DNA of 56,224 nt from SIG435 sp045530725 (GCA_045530725.1 JAZSCT010000033.1:1-56224), one strand, 5' to 3'. Positions 33,652 to 41,421 are shown, counted from the first letter of the stretch. Numbers and translations are program-made. Notes: a model not told the origin generated them from the letters alone.

Positions 33652-35370
33652 TTATTTAATCTCCGACATGATAAGTGCAATTACGGCACATGCTGTGTGG
33701 AAGTCATCTCTTCTCACTTTGAGTTCTGAGTCAAAACTTTCGGGGAAGAGATTGTATCTGTTCTTAGAAAGCCTTGAGGGTGAAGTTGTGTTAAAAGCAT
33801 CATAGCATTCATATACTACACCGTCATTTTTGTACCATTTCTTAATAGCAGAAAGGATTTTTTCTTTGATAGGTTCACATTGCTTTTTGTGTCCAGACTG
33901 ATGCATACCCAAAAGTGCAAAATAATTGTATATAGGAAACATCGCCCCATACCACATATCGTTTTCAAATTTTTCGTCATCTACAGGCATTGATGCTATA
34001 CCTGATTCACATATGAACTCGCCATTTTCATCGAAAAGTCCTTTTGCCAAAGGTCTTAAGGTGTTCTGATCGCAAACACCTGCAAAGCATGGCATAAATG
34101 CCGCAATTGTCTTTACTTTTTTGAATGCACCGCCTGATGTAAATCTGTCATAGAAGAATTTGTCTTCTTCATCAAAGAGTTTGGTATTAAGATTCTTTCT
34201 GATTCTGTCATATACTACATCCCAGTAAAGGAATTCACCCTGACGTTCAAGGATTTTTGCAATTTCTGCCATAGAAAGGGCTTCTTTTGCCATAAATGAT
34301 GTGAAATCCAATGCTTCGATAGGGGAGTTGTCTTCAAGTCTGGGAGAGTCTTCCATATCACATTCGTGAATGTTTATGAAATTGCCGTTTGTATCTGCAT
34401 TCCAACTGAAGAGAAATTCCTTGTTGTAGTCTTTGTTTTCCATAATCCATTGCATATACTTTTTCAGTTTGTCGTAGATTTCTGCAAGGAATTCTTTGTT
34501 TTCTGTGACTTTGTATGTTTCAAGTGCCATCCAGGCTATGACAGGATAGTGAAGTGCGCTTTTTGTTCTGCCGTAGGTGTCATTTTTGAGAATTCTCCCT
34601 GAATTTTCGCCAAGATTCACAATGGTCTTAAGACTGTCCTCTGCGATGTCATCGCCCATATATCTTCCTGCAAGTAAAGACAATGCCCAGTCTGCATAGT
34701 CGGAATTTTCTGCATCTGTACGTGAGACAGATGACCATATACCTGAGTATAATCCGCCTCCCGACATATATGATGCCTTCATTACTGAGAAACATTTGTA
34801 GAGAAGTCTTTCGGTATCGGCATCTTCAAGAGAAACTATAGGGAGTTTTTCGAAGAAACTCAATTTCTTTGAAATCTCTCTGTTTATATCAAGATCGATA
34901 AGCGATTTTGCTTCTTTTTCGGAATGTTTTGAACAACTTAAAACAGTATATGTATAGTCTTCACCGTCTTTTGAAAGAACTGTGACAGTCTCTTTGCCTA
35001 CGGTAAATACTTTAAGATAATCAGTCTTATATTCTTTTACATTTGATTCAAAATTTATATGAAAGCCTGCGGTTTTCGGATATCTCATAAGGATAGCGGA
35101 CTGAGTCACAAAGATGATGTCAAGATTTGACGTGGTGGTATCGTCCTCAAGAATATTTGCCTTGATGATATCTGATGCCACAACATCAAAGTCTATACTC
35201 AAAAGATTTGTAAATGTGAAATAAAAAGAAAACTTCTCCGGATGGTGGAATTCCACACCCAGTTTGTCTCCAAGAAGATTTCCTACAAGGCTCATTTTCG
35301 GTGTGCACGCACCGTCCAATGCAGAAAATGCAAACAGCGCTCCTTGTCCCCATATATTAGGCAAATTCAT
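33652..35370 (-). CDS. six-hairpin glycosidase-like protein
   Basis: A 572-residue cytoplasmic protein (no signal peptide) with an N-terminal beta-rich domain (to about 200) and a C-terminal (alpha/alpha)6-barrel-like domain. Segments such as DYADWALSLLAGRYM, HYPVIAWMALETYKVT, FLFSWNADTNGN, and especially MWYGAMFPIYNYFALLGMHQSG resemble the GH63/GH37/MGH1-like glycosidase barrels. Catalytic acids cannot be assigned with confidence, and the substrate is unknown, though an oligosaccharide imported by another locus is likely. ATG 35370 has GGAGG 8 nt upstream, better than the ATG at 35424. It is the promoter-proximal gene of a two-gene operon with the AraC-type regulator. Confidence 0.75.
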   Translation of the reverse strand: MNLPNIWGQGALFAFSALDGACTPKMSLVGNLLGDKLGVEFHHPEKFSFYFTFTNLLSIDFDVVASDIIKANILEDDTTTSNLDIIFVTQSAILMRYPKTAGFHINFESNVKEYKTDYLKVFTVGKETVTVLSKDGEDYTYTVLSCSKHSEKEAKSLIDLDINREISKKLSFFEKLPIVSLEDADTERLLYKCFSVMKASYMSGGGLYSGIWSSVSRTDAENSDYADWALSLLAGRYMGDDIAEDSLKTIVNLGENSGRILKNDTYGRTKSALHYPVIAWMALETYKVTENKEFLAEIYDKLKKYMQWIMENKDYNKEFLFSWNADTNGNFINIHECDMEDSPRLEDNSPIEALDFTSFMAKEALSMAEIAKILERQGEFLYWDVVYDRIRKNLNTKLFDEEDKFFYDRFTSGGAFKKVKTIAAFMPCFAGVCDQNTLRPLAKGLFDENGEFICESGIASMPVDDEKFENDMWYGAMFPIYNYFALLGMHQSGHKKQCEPIKEKILSAIKKWYKNDGVVYECYDAFNTTSPSRLSKNRYNLFPESFDSELKVRRDDFHTACAVIALIMSEIK

Positions 35371-35414
35371 ATTCAAAACCTCCGCATCTATAAATTTTAT
35401 AGTAGTTTCTATAT

Positions 35415-35443
35415 ATTTTAACATATTTATTGTATATAGTCAA
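35415..35443 (-). promoter_or_regulatory. sigma-A promoter of glycosidase-regulator operon
   Basis: On the minus strand TTGACT and TAAAAT are separated by 17 bp. A small palindrome TCAACTGTTGA overlaps the -35 element and could be an operator. Confidence 0.65.
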
Positions 35444-35460
35444 CAGTTGATATATAAAAG

Positions 35461-35489
35461 AAAAACCCATTTGAAACTTGTCAAATGGG
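35461..35489 (-). terminator. intrinsic terminator of the ylxM-rimM operon
   Basis: A 9-bp stem (arms 35466-35474 and 35481-35489) followed on the minus strand by TTTTT. It lies directly after rimM and so separates the operon from the glycosidase genes. Confidence 0.8.
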
Positions 35490-35509
35490 ATGTTTTGCTT
35501 TAACTTTAT

Positions 35510-36019
35510 TTACAATTCAAGAAGTCCTTGGGGAAGTGTTACTTTCACAAATCCTTCAGGAATACTCACTTCAAGCACAAATTCCTTTGCGGCAGGAAGC
35601 AGGAGGTCTTTTTGCCCTTTTCTCTTAATCACATATATATCGGTGCCGCCGTGAGAAAGTACATCGGAGATAATTCCGTATTCTGCATTTTCGTCACACA
35701 CTTTAAGACCTATGAGGTCAGCCACATAATATGTGTCATCATTAAGTGGAGGCATATCCTCCTTTTTTACATAAAGAATCGAGTTTTTCATCTTTTCCGC
35801 CATTTCTATGGACGTGATTTTGTCAAGATGAAGTATTACCATATTTTTCTGATATTTCACATTAGTAATCTTGTACTCTGTGAGATCCTCAGTATAAACA
35901 TAGTCGATTTCTTCAAATATTTCAGGATAATCCGCCCATGGAACAACCTTTATGTCGCCCTTAAGGCCATGAGTATTCACGATTTTTGACAATTCCAGAT
36001 ATGATTGTTCCACCGGCAC
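35510..36019 (-). CDS. rimM: ribosome maturation factor RimM
   Basis: A 169-residue 16S processing factor that binds S19 and aids 30S head assembly. The N-terminal LSKIVNTHGLKGDIKVVPW and the C-terminal PRC-barrel with DIYVIKRKGQKDLLLPAAKEFV are diagnostic. The start codon is GTG with AAAGGAG just upstream; a second GTG two codons in is also possible. It is the last gene of ylxM-ffh-rpsP-khpA-rimM. In most Firmicutes trmD and rplS follow, but here the transcript ends. Confidence 0.95.
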   Translation of the reverse strand: MPVEQSYLELSKIVNTHGLKGDIKVVPWADYPEIFEEIDYVYTEDLTEYKITNVKYQKNMVILHLDKITSIEMAEKMKNSILYVKKEDMPPLNDDTYYVADLIGLKVCDENAEYGIISDVLSHGGTDIYVIKRKGQKDLLLPAAKEFVLEVSIPEGFVKVTLPQGLLEL

Positions 36020-36028
36020 AATTCTCCT

Positions 36029-36259
36029 TTACTGCATAATTTCAACAATAACCTTCTTGTCTTCTTTTGTAGAAGCGGCTTTGATAACGGTTCTTATTGA
36101 TTTTGCAATTCTTCCTTGTTTGCCTATTACCTTGCCCATGTCACTTTCATTAACTCTTAATTCAAGTACAAGAGCATTGTCTTTTTCGACTTCGGTAACA
36201 GTAACTTCATCGGGGTATTCTACCAATGATTTAGCAAGAAAAGTTAAAAGTTCTTTCAT
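36029..36259 (-). CDS. khpA: KH-domain RNA-binding protein KhpA
   Basis: A 76-residue single KH-domain protein (YlqC/KhpA). The KH core VIGKQGRIAKSIRTVIKAAS has the GxxG loop. In other Firmicutes KhpA pairs with KhpB/Jag to bind RNA and influence cell division and peptidoglycan synthesis; the partner is not here. ATG 36259 has GAGGGGTGA 7 nt upstream, so it is preferred to the upstream ATG at 36277. It sits between rpsP and rimM, its usual position. Confidence 0.95.
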   Translation of the reverse strand: MKELLTFLAKSLVEYPDEVTVTEVEKDNALVLELRVNESDMGKVIGKQGRIAKSIRTVIKAASTKEDKKVIVEIMQ

Positions 36260-36290
36260 AAACAAATCACCCCTCAAAATTAAAAGTGCA

Positions 36291-36533
36291 TTATTTTATA
36301 ACGCCGCATTTTTTGAGCAAAGCCTTAACAGTATCTGTAGGCTGAGCACCGTTACCTAACCATTTCTGAGCTTTTTCTGCATCGATTTTGATTTCGCCAG
36401 GATTCTTGTTAGGATCGTATGTGCCGATTTCTTCGATGAATCTGCCATCTCTTGGGTATCTTTCATCAGCAACTACTACTCTGTAGAAAGGAGCCTTCTT
36501 AGCACCCATTCTTCTCAAACGAATTTTTACCAT
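36291..36533 (-). CDS. rpsP: 30S ribosomal protein S16
   Basis: An 80-residue ribosomal protein starting MVKIRLRRMGAKKAPFYRVV, followed by ADERYPRDGRFIEEIGTYDP, the full S16 signature. ATG 36533 is preferred, with GGAGG about 10 nt upstream; a longer reading from 36584 has no ribosome-binding site and would extend into ffh. Part of the ffh operon. Confidence 0.97.
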   Translation of the reverse strand: MVKIRLRRMGAKKAPFYRVVVADERYPRDGRFIEEIGTYDPNKNPGEIKIDAEKAQKWLGNGAQPTDTVKALLKKCGVIK

Positions 36534-36580
36534 TGTGTTTTCACCTCCGTAAATTTTTTTAAACAATATTTCACAGCCTA

Positions 36581-37924
36581 TCACATAAATCTCGGGAATC
36601 CTCTCATCTTGGAGAGTTTCTTGAGTTTTTTTGGATTGCTGAATTGTTTCATCATTTTGGTCATCTGTTCAAATTGCTTTAGAAGAAGGTTTACTTCTGC
36701 TACCTGAGTACCGCTTCCCTTTGCAATTCTCTGCTTTCTTGATGAATTGATGATTTCGGGTTTTTCTCTTTCTTTCTTTGTCATTGACTTGATGATTGCT
36801 TCCACGTGACCCAGTTTCTTTTCGTCGATGGTAGCACCTTTTAGTGCCTGTGCATTCACACCGGGAATCATACCCAGGATATCCTGCATTGATCCCATCT
36901 TTTTGATCTGTTGCATCTGGGAAAGATAATCATCAAAAGTAAATGTCTGTTCTCTGATTTTCTTTTCAAGTTCCATTGCCTGTTTTTCGTCGAAGGCTTC
37001 CTGAGCCTTGTCGATAAGGGTAAGCACGTCACCCATGCCAAGGATTCTTGAAGCCATTCTGTCAGGATAAAACATATCAAGATCGGTAAGTTTTTCGCCC
37101 TGACCGGCAAACTTAATGGGCTTTCCTGTAACTGCTCTTACAGATAGGGCAGCACCGCCTCTTGTGTCACCGTCGAGTTTTGTGAGGACTACTCCTGTGA
37201 CTTCGAGTCTTTCGTTGAACGTTTCTGCCACATTTACTGCATCCTGACCTGTCATTGCATCGATGGTGAGAAGAATTTCCGACGGGGAGACGTTTTTCTT
37301 GATGCTTACCAGTTCGTCCATAAGTTCTTCATCGATGTGAAGTCTTCCTGCAGTATCTATGATTACAATGTCATTTGCATATTTTTGTGCGTGAGATACC
37401 GCCTCTTTTGCAATGTGAACAGCATCTGTACTTTCGTCTATGGAAAATACGGGTATCTCAAGGCTTTCGCCAACTACTTTAAGTTGCTTTCTTGCGGCAG
37501 GACGATATACGTCACAGGCTACAAGAAGAGGTCTTTTGCCGTTTTTCTTGAAGTATCCGCCGATCTTTGCGGCAGAAGTGGTCTTACCTGCGCCCTGAAG
37601 ACCTACCATCATAATGACTGTAGGACCTTTGGAAGAATAATTTATTTTAGAAGCCTCACCGCCCATAAGTGCAGTAAGTTCTTCATTTACAATCTTTATT
37701 ACCTGCTGACCGGGAGTGAGACTTTCCAGTACATTCTGTCCCAGAGCCTTTTCGGATACGGTGGATATAAAGTCCTTTACGACTTTGAAGTTAACATCCG
37801 CTTCAAGAAGGGCAAGTTTTACCTCGCGCATTGCGGCTTTTAAGTCGCTTTCGGATATTTTGCCTTTGCCACGGAGTTTTTTGAATGTATCCTGAAGTCT
37901 TTGTGAAAGGTTTTCAAATGCCAT
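36581..37924 (-). CDS. ffh: signal recognition particle protein Ffh
   Basis: The SRP54 GTPase of 447 residues, which targets nascent membrane proteins through FtsY. It has the N domain, GTPase motifs GLQGAGKTTSAAK, DTAGR, TKLDGDTRGG and the methionine-rich M domain at the C-terminus (QMQQIKKMGSMQDILGMIPG, then FEQMTKMMKQF). It is preceded by ylxM, its usual partner gene, with a 16-nt gap and AAGGAGG site. Confidence 0.98.
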   Translation of the reverse strand: MAFENLSQRLQDTFKKLRGKGKISESDLKAAMREVKLALLEADVNFKVVKDFISTVSEKALGQNVLESLTPGQQVIKIVNEELTALMGGEASKINYSSKGPTVIMMVGLQGAGKTTSAAKIGGYFKKNGKRPLLVACDVYRPAARKQLKVVGESLEIPVFSIDESTDAVHIAKEAVSHAQKYANDIVIIDTAGRLHIDEELMDELVSIKKNVSPSEILLTIDAMTGQDAVNVAETFNERLEVTGVVLTKLDGDTRGGAALSVRAVTGKPIKFAGQGEKLTDLDMFYPDRMASRILGMGDVLTLIDKAQEAFDEKQAMELEKKIREQTFTFDDYLSQMQQIKKMGSMQDILGMIPGVNAQALKGATIDEKKLGHVEAIIKSMTKKEREKPEIINSSRKQRIAKGSGTQVAEVNLLLKQFEQMTKMMKQFSNPKKLKKLSKMRGFPRFM

Positions 37925-37940
37925 ACCGCAATCCTCCTTA

Positions 37941-38270
37941 CTATATATATATTTCTTCTATAAGTCTGTCGATTTCTGAAAGTATTTTTTCGTCAGTTGT
38001 GTGACGTTTGATTACTTCTGCTTTTTGTTCGATATCTTTAAGTTTTTTTATCATACCGAGTTTTTCTTCAAGAAGTACAAGTTCTGCTTCGCCTCTTTTG
38101 ATAGCATCTCTTACACCTTGCCTTGATATGCCGAACTGAGTGGCAATTTCAGACAGGGAACAGTCCTGATTGTAGTATAGATCCAATGCTTCAAACTGCT
38201 TTTCGGAAAGGATATTTTTATAAAAGTCCAGAAGATTTGAATAGTCCAGATTTTTCATAAATTCTATCAT
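37941..38270 (-). CDS. ylxM: YlxM family (UPF0122) helix-turn-helix protein
   Basis: A 109-residue sigma-70-region-4-like DNA-binding protein. The SLSEIATQFGISRQGVRDAIKR segment is a clear helix-turn-helix. YlxM proteins accompany ffh/ftsY in Gram-positives and interact with SRP in some streptococci. Two starts are possible: ATG 38270, close to GGAAAGG, and ATG 38258, 13 nt from it; neither is ideal. First gene of ylxM-ffh-rpsP-khpA-rimM. Confidence 0.93.
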   Translation of the reverse strand: MIEFMKNLDYSNLLDFYKNILSEKQFEALDLYYNQDCSLSEIATQFGISRQGVRDAIKRGEAELVLLEEKLGMIKKLKDIEQKAEVIKRHTTDEKILSEIDRLIEEIYI

Positions 38271-38293
38271 TCCTTTCCAAAGGATTTATATAC

Positions 38294-38323
38294 AAAAAAA
38301 GTGTAAAGCAAAAAACTTTACAC
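38294..38323 (-). terminator. intrinsic terminator of prsW overlapping the ylxM promoter
   Basis: An 8-bp stem (arms 38323-38316 and 38308-38301 on the minus strand) is followed by seven T residues (38300-38294). It lies between prsW and ylxM, with the -10 element of the ylxM promoter ending only three bases upstream of its first arm. Confidence 0.85.
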
Positions 38324-38325
38324 CT

Positions 38326-38354
38326 ATCATAATATATTATTTTCTTTTTGTCAA
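38326..38354 (-). promoter_or_regulatory. sigma-A promoter of ylxM-ffh operon
   Basis: On the minus strand perfect TTGACA and TATGAT are separated by 17 bp. The expected start (about 38319) falls inside the first arm of the adjacent terminator, so transcripts made here would lack part of that arm and should escape termination. Confidence 0.7.
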
Positions 38355-38371
38355 TAGTTATTTTGAAAAAT

Positions 38372-39211
38372 TTATTGATTTTCATTGAGTTTATCATAAA
38401 GACCGGGATATTTCTTGAAGAGTATATGTGCTACACAACTTATATCCGATTTGTCTTTATTTGATATGCGGATGATTTTTCTGAAACAATGTACATACAT
38501 AAATATCACAAATGCCATAAGCATAATAACCGATGCATTTGTACCCATTGTGCACAAAAAGTCATAAAGCCCGTGTGCAAGAGTAGGGATTATGAGGCAT
38601 TTCCATTTATGTGATAAGGCAGAAATCCTTCTTCGGGGTTGATTTATGTAGCCTTTTTCAATGAATTCGTCCTCATATTCATATGACTTTTCATATATGT
38701 GAATCATACTGTAATAGTATCCCATCATCACCCCATAGAACATATGCCCGGGCACAGAAAGAACAGCACGCATAAGTGCATTCATAAATCCGTACTGTGT
38801 CACATACAGCACATTCTCAAGTGCGGCAAAGCCCAGACTTACAAATACCGCATATATGATTCCGTCAAAAAGGGAATCGAAGTCAGGATGATTTTTTGTA
38901 TATCGGTGCATAATAAAGCATTTCACACCCTCTTCCACAAGAGCAACAACGATGAAGTAATACAAGAAGTCATACAGATGCTTCATTTCATAAGAGGGGA
39001 AGTATCCGTTTATCATATATGGAGCAAAAAACCACTTAAGTATATCTTCAAGGTATCCGCTGATTACAACTACCGGAAGACAACCTGCTGCACCGAAGAA
39101 AAGGAGTTTTAACAAAAGTGATATTGGTTCTTTTTCTCTTTCGTCCATTATGTATATGTATATACAAAGAACTATCGCAGGGGCAAGTGCCGAAAGCACA
39201 AGTAGTGTCAT
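38372..39211 (-). CDS. prsW: PrsW-like intramembrane metalloprotease
   Basis: A 279-residue polytopic membrane protein of the PrsW/CPBP-like glutamic-type protease group. Conserved motifs are EEGVKCF (EExxK), FDGIIYAVFVSLGFAALEN, SVPGHMFYGVMMGYYY and PTLAHGLYDFL, giving the glutamates and histidines of the intramembrane active site. In Bacillus PrsW makes the site-1 cut in anti-sigma factor RsiW; no sigma/anti-sigma pair is next to this gene. ATG 39211 is chosen for AGAAAGG 8-9 nt upstream. Confidence 0.9.
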   Translation of the reverse strand: MTLLVLSALAPAIVLCIYIYIMDEREKEPISLLLKLLFFGAAGCLPVVVISGYLEDILKWFFAPYMINGYFPSYEMKHLYDFLYYFIVVALVEEGVKCFIMHRYTKNHPDFDSLFDGIIYAVFVSLGFAALENVLYVTQYGFMNALMRAVLSVPGHMFYGVMMGYYYSMIHIYEKSYEYEDEFIEKGYINQPRRRISALSHKWKCLIIPTLAHGLYDFLCTMGTNASVIMLMAFVIFMYVHCFRKIIRISNKDKSDISCVAHILFKKYPGLYDKLNENQ

Positions 39212-39286
39212 AATGATTTTCCTTTCTGTATTAAGGGTCTGATATAAGTTAATTGTATTATATAAGAAATAAAAAATCAATACGGC

Positions 39287-39319
39287 AAAAAATAAAAACT
39301 GCAGACAGTCTGCAGTTTT
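39287..39319 (-). terminator. intrinsic terminator of spoIIID
   Basis: A 12-bp perfect stem (AAAACTGCAGAC arm at 39295-39306, complement at 39308-39319) followed on the minus strand by a T-rich tract. Confidence 0.85.
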
Positions 39320-39331
39320 ATACTGAATATA

Positions 39332-39583
39332 TTATGTACTGTGCAAATATTTGTTCTTTGTGGCAAGACCGCCACGGATGTGTCTTTCTGCTTTGTTTTC
39401 GTCAAGGATGTGTCTCGCCTGAGAAAAAAGCACAGGATTTATCTTTCTGAGTCTTTCCGAAATATCCTTGTGAACTGTGGATTTTGATATGCCAAATCTC
39501 TTTGCGGTAGCACGTACGGTGGATTTATTTTCTATTATGTATTCTGCCAGAGTGATAACTCTCTCCGATATGTAATCCTTCAA
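39332..39583 (-). CDS. spoIIID: sporulation transcription factor SpoIIID
   Basis: An 83-residue DNA-binding protein that tunes mother-cell gene expression in sporulation under sigma-E. The helix-turn-helix segment VRATAKRFGISKSTVHKDIS and the basic tail with HIRGGLATKNKY match SpoIIID closely. The start codon is TTG with GAGGTGA 7 nt upstream. Its presence is the main evidence that this lineage forms endospores. Terminators isolate it from prsW and glnA. Confidence 0.97.
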   Translation of the reverse strand: MKDYISERVITLAEYIIENKSTVRATAKRFGISKSTVHKDISERLRKINPVLFSQARHILDENKAERHIRGGLATKNKYLHST

Positions 39584-39617
39584 AATACACTCACCTCAAA
39601 CTTTATCATTTTAATAA

Positions 39618-39645
39618 ATGATATGTAAGGGGTGGGGGATTTATG
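39618..39645 (-). promoter_or_regulatory. possible sigma-E-type promoter of spoIIID
   Basis: On the minus strand CATAAAT and CATATCAT are separated by 13 bp, similar to the sigma-E pattern (ATA near -35, CATA near -10), and no good sigma-A promoter is visible there. A C-rich tract (CCCCCACCCC) fills the spacer. Tentative. Confidence 0.4.
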
Positions 39646-39676
39646 TTTGGAAAAAATCAGTTATCATATTCAACAT

Positions 39677-39707
39677 AAAAGGCAACCGACATATTATCGG
39701 TTGCCTT
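39677..39707 (-). terminator. intrinsic terminator of glnA
   Basis: An 11-bp perfect stem (arms 39679-39689 and 39697-39707) with TTTT on the minus strand after the stem. Confidence 0.75.
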
Positions 39708-39729
39708 AATTTGATTTATAATATCTGAA

Positions 39730-41154
39730 TTAAAGATTATAATACTTATCAAACTCAGCAGGATGTGGGATAGCAGCAAGTTCTCTGCATTCTGCACGTT
39801 TGGTTGCGATGAAGTTCTTAAGGAGTTCTTCAGGGAATACTCCGCCTGCTGTAAGGTAATCGTGGTCGGTTTCCAGAGCATCAAGAGCAGCATCAAGTGA
39901 TGTAGGAAGGTGTTTGAGTTTTGCCTTTTCTTCATCACTTAAGTGGAACAGGTTCATATCGTATGGTCCCCAGCCGTTTGCGTGAGGATCGATTTTGTTT
40001 TTGATACCGTCAAGACCTGCCATAAGGATTGCCGCATAACAGAAGTATGGATTACATGTAGCGTCAGGATTTCTCAACTCAAAGCGTCTCAGTTCAGGAG
40101 CTTTTGCATATGCAGGGATACGGATAACCGCACTTCTGTTGGAAGTAGCGTAACCAACGGTAACAGGTGCTTCAAAGCCCGGAACTAATCTCTTAAATGA
40201 GTTTGTGCTTGGGTTAGTGATAGCGCAAAGTGATGCAATATGCTTTAAGAGTCCGCCCATAAAGTAATGTGCAGTTTCGCTTAAGTTTGAATATCCGTTA
40301 TCATCTGAGAACAAAGGCTTTCCGTCTTTGAAGAGAAGCATATGAACGTGCATACCGTTACCTGCTTCGCCCATTACAGGCTTTGGCATAAATGTAGCAC
40401 TCATTCCGTATTTTTTCGCCACATTATGAATGATATATTTGATAATCATTGTAGCATCTGCCATTTTTGACATTTCGCCAAGTTCAGGCTCGATTTCATA
40501 CTGACCTGCAGCGCCTACTTCAGGGTGGTGGTAGTTAAGTGCAATACCTGCTTCCTGAATAAGCATACACATTTCGCTTCTTGCTTCATATGCTACGTCA
40601 AAAGGCTTTGCGATATGATAGTTTTTCTGTTTTGGAACTACACATCCTGAGCCTTCTACGCCACTGTTCCAATAGGACTGATAAGCCTCTACTGTTGAAG
40701 AAATACTGTTTGGGCTCACATTCCAGCCTACCTGATCGAAGAGATAGAATTCAAACTCAGGAAGAATCATCATTGTATCAGCGATTCCCTGTTCTCTCAT
40801 ATAGTTTTCTGCAGCGAGAACGATGTTTCTAGGATACTGAGCAAGTGGTTTATTTTCCGGACTTGCAATAATCATAGCATTACCTGTCATAGATAATGTA
40901 GGGATTTCGCAGAATGGATCAATAACTGCAGTATCAGGATCGGGGATAAATACCATATCACTTTTTTCTACTACTGCATAGCCGTAGTTTGATGCATCAA
41001 ATCCGATGCCGTTTTTCATGGTTTTTTCTGAAAAGTTTGATGCAGGGATGGTAACGTGACGGTACTGACCGTTGATATCTACCATCTTGAAGTCAACCAT
41101 TTTGATATCATGTTCTTGGATAAGATTCAGGATATCCTGGACTGTCTTTTTCAT
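39730..41154 (-). CDS. glnA: glutamine synthetase, type I
   Basis: Makes glutamine from glutamate, ammonia and ATP. The 474-residue protein has the GS signatures FDASNYGYAV, LPEFEFYLFDQVGW, the ATP-binding KPVMGEAGNGMHVHM and RIPAYAKAPELRRFELRNPDATCNPYFCYAAIL, and ends PHPAEFDKYYNL. Length and C-terminus resemble the GSI-beta type, but the position of the adenylylated tyrosine (NLYDL in enteric enzymes) reads NLFHL (F403), so adenylylation control is not possible at that site. It has its own promoter and terminator. GAAAGGAAG lies upstream of the ATG. Confidence 0.96.
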   Translation of the reverse strand: MKKTVQDILNLIQEHDIKMVDFKMVDINGQYRHVTIPASNFSEKTMKNGIGFDASNYGYAVVEKSDMVFIPDPDTAVIDPFCEIPTLSMTGNAMIIASPENKPLAQYPRNIVLAAENYMREQGIADTMMILPEFEFYLFDQVGWNVSPNSISSTVEAYQSYWNSGVEGSGCVVPKQKNYHIAKPFDVAYEARSEMCMLIQEAGIALNYHHPEVGAAGQYEIEPELGEMSKMADATMIIKYIIHNVAKKYGMSATFMPKPVMGEAGNGMHVHMLLFKDGKPLFSDDNGYSNLSETAHYFMGGLLKHIASLCAITNPSTNSFKRLVPGFEAPVTVGYATSNRSAVIRIPAYAKAPELRRFELRNPDATCNPYFCYAAILMAGLDGIKNKIDPHANGWGPYDMNLFHLSDEEKAKLKHLPTSLDAALDALETDHDYLTAGGVFPEELLKNFIATKRAECRELAAIPHPAEFDKYYNL

Positions 41155-41195
41155 AAAAATCTTCCTTTCGTCTGAAAACTTTTAAATTTTATATT

Positions 41196-41224
41196 ATTTT
41201 ATCATATAAATGAAAGGATTTCAA
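41196..41224 (-). promoter_or_regulatory. promoter of glnA
   Basis: On the minus strand TTGAAA, 17-bp spacer, TAAAAT, with TGA before the -10 (extended). Predicted start near 41189, leaving a short leader of about 35 nt, so the GC-rich element further upstream is not part of this mRNA. Confidence 0.7.
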
Positions 41225-41254
41225 TAAAAAAGGAATGTAAAAAATTATTTTTTA

Positions 41255-41369
41255 GTCCCTGTTGAATTAAAGGAAATAGGAAAAAGACTTCGTGATAGAA
41301 GAAACTGAGCCGAAACCCTTGGTTTCGGGTTACCCGAAGGCGTACAGGGACCGGCGTCCCCGACGGTCC
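41255..41369. repeat. GC-rich multi-hairpin intergenic element
   Basis: An 8-bp stem (GTCCCTGT 41255-41262 with ACAGGGAC 41344-41351) encloses two overlapping hairpins, CCGAAACC/GGTTTCGG (41310-41328) and TTCGGGT/ACCCGAA (41324-41338), which exclude each other. It is followed by GGGAC/GTCCC (41347-41360) and the competing GGACCG/CGGTCC (41348-41369). The block is clearly more GC-rich than the surrounding sequence. No coding potential or promoter is visible inside. It lies between the DMT transporter terminator and the glnA promoter. Best read as a REP/MITE-like palindromic element or an unassigned structured RNA. Confidence 0.55.
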
Positions 41370-41382
41370 GTTTAAAAGGTAC

Positions 41383-41421
41383 AAAAAAAGAGGAAATATT
41401 ACATAAGAATGTAATATTTCC
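41383..41421 (-). terminator. intrinsic terminator of DMT transporter gene
   Basis: A 13-bp perfect stem (arms 41392-41404 and 41409-41421) followed on the minus strand by TC and seven T residues (41389-41383). It is about 100 nt downstream of the stop codon. Confidence 0.9.

Noticed and set aside
41225..41395. Riboswitch or attenuator for glnA
   Set aside because: A good extended -10 promoter lies downstream of the structures, so they are not in the main glnA leader, and no terminator follows them on the minus strand.
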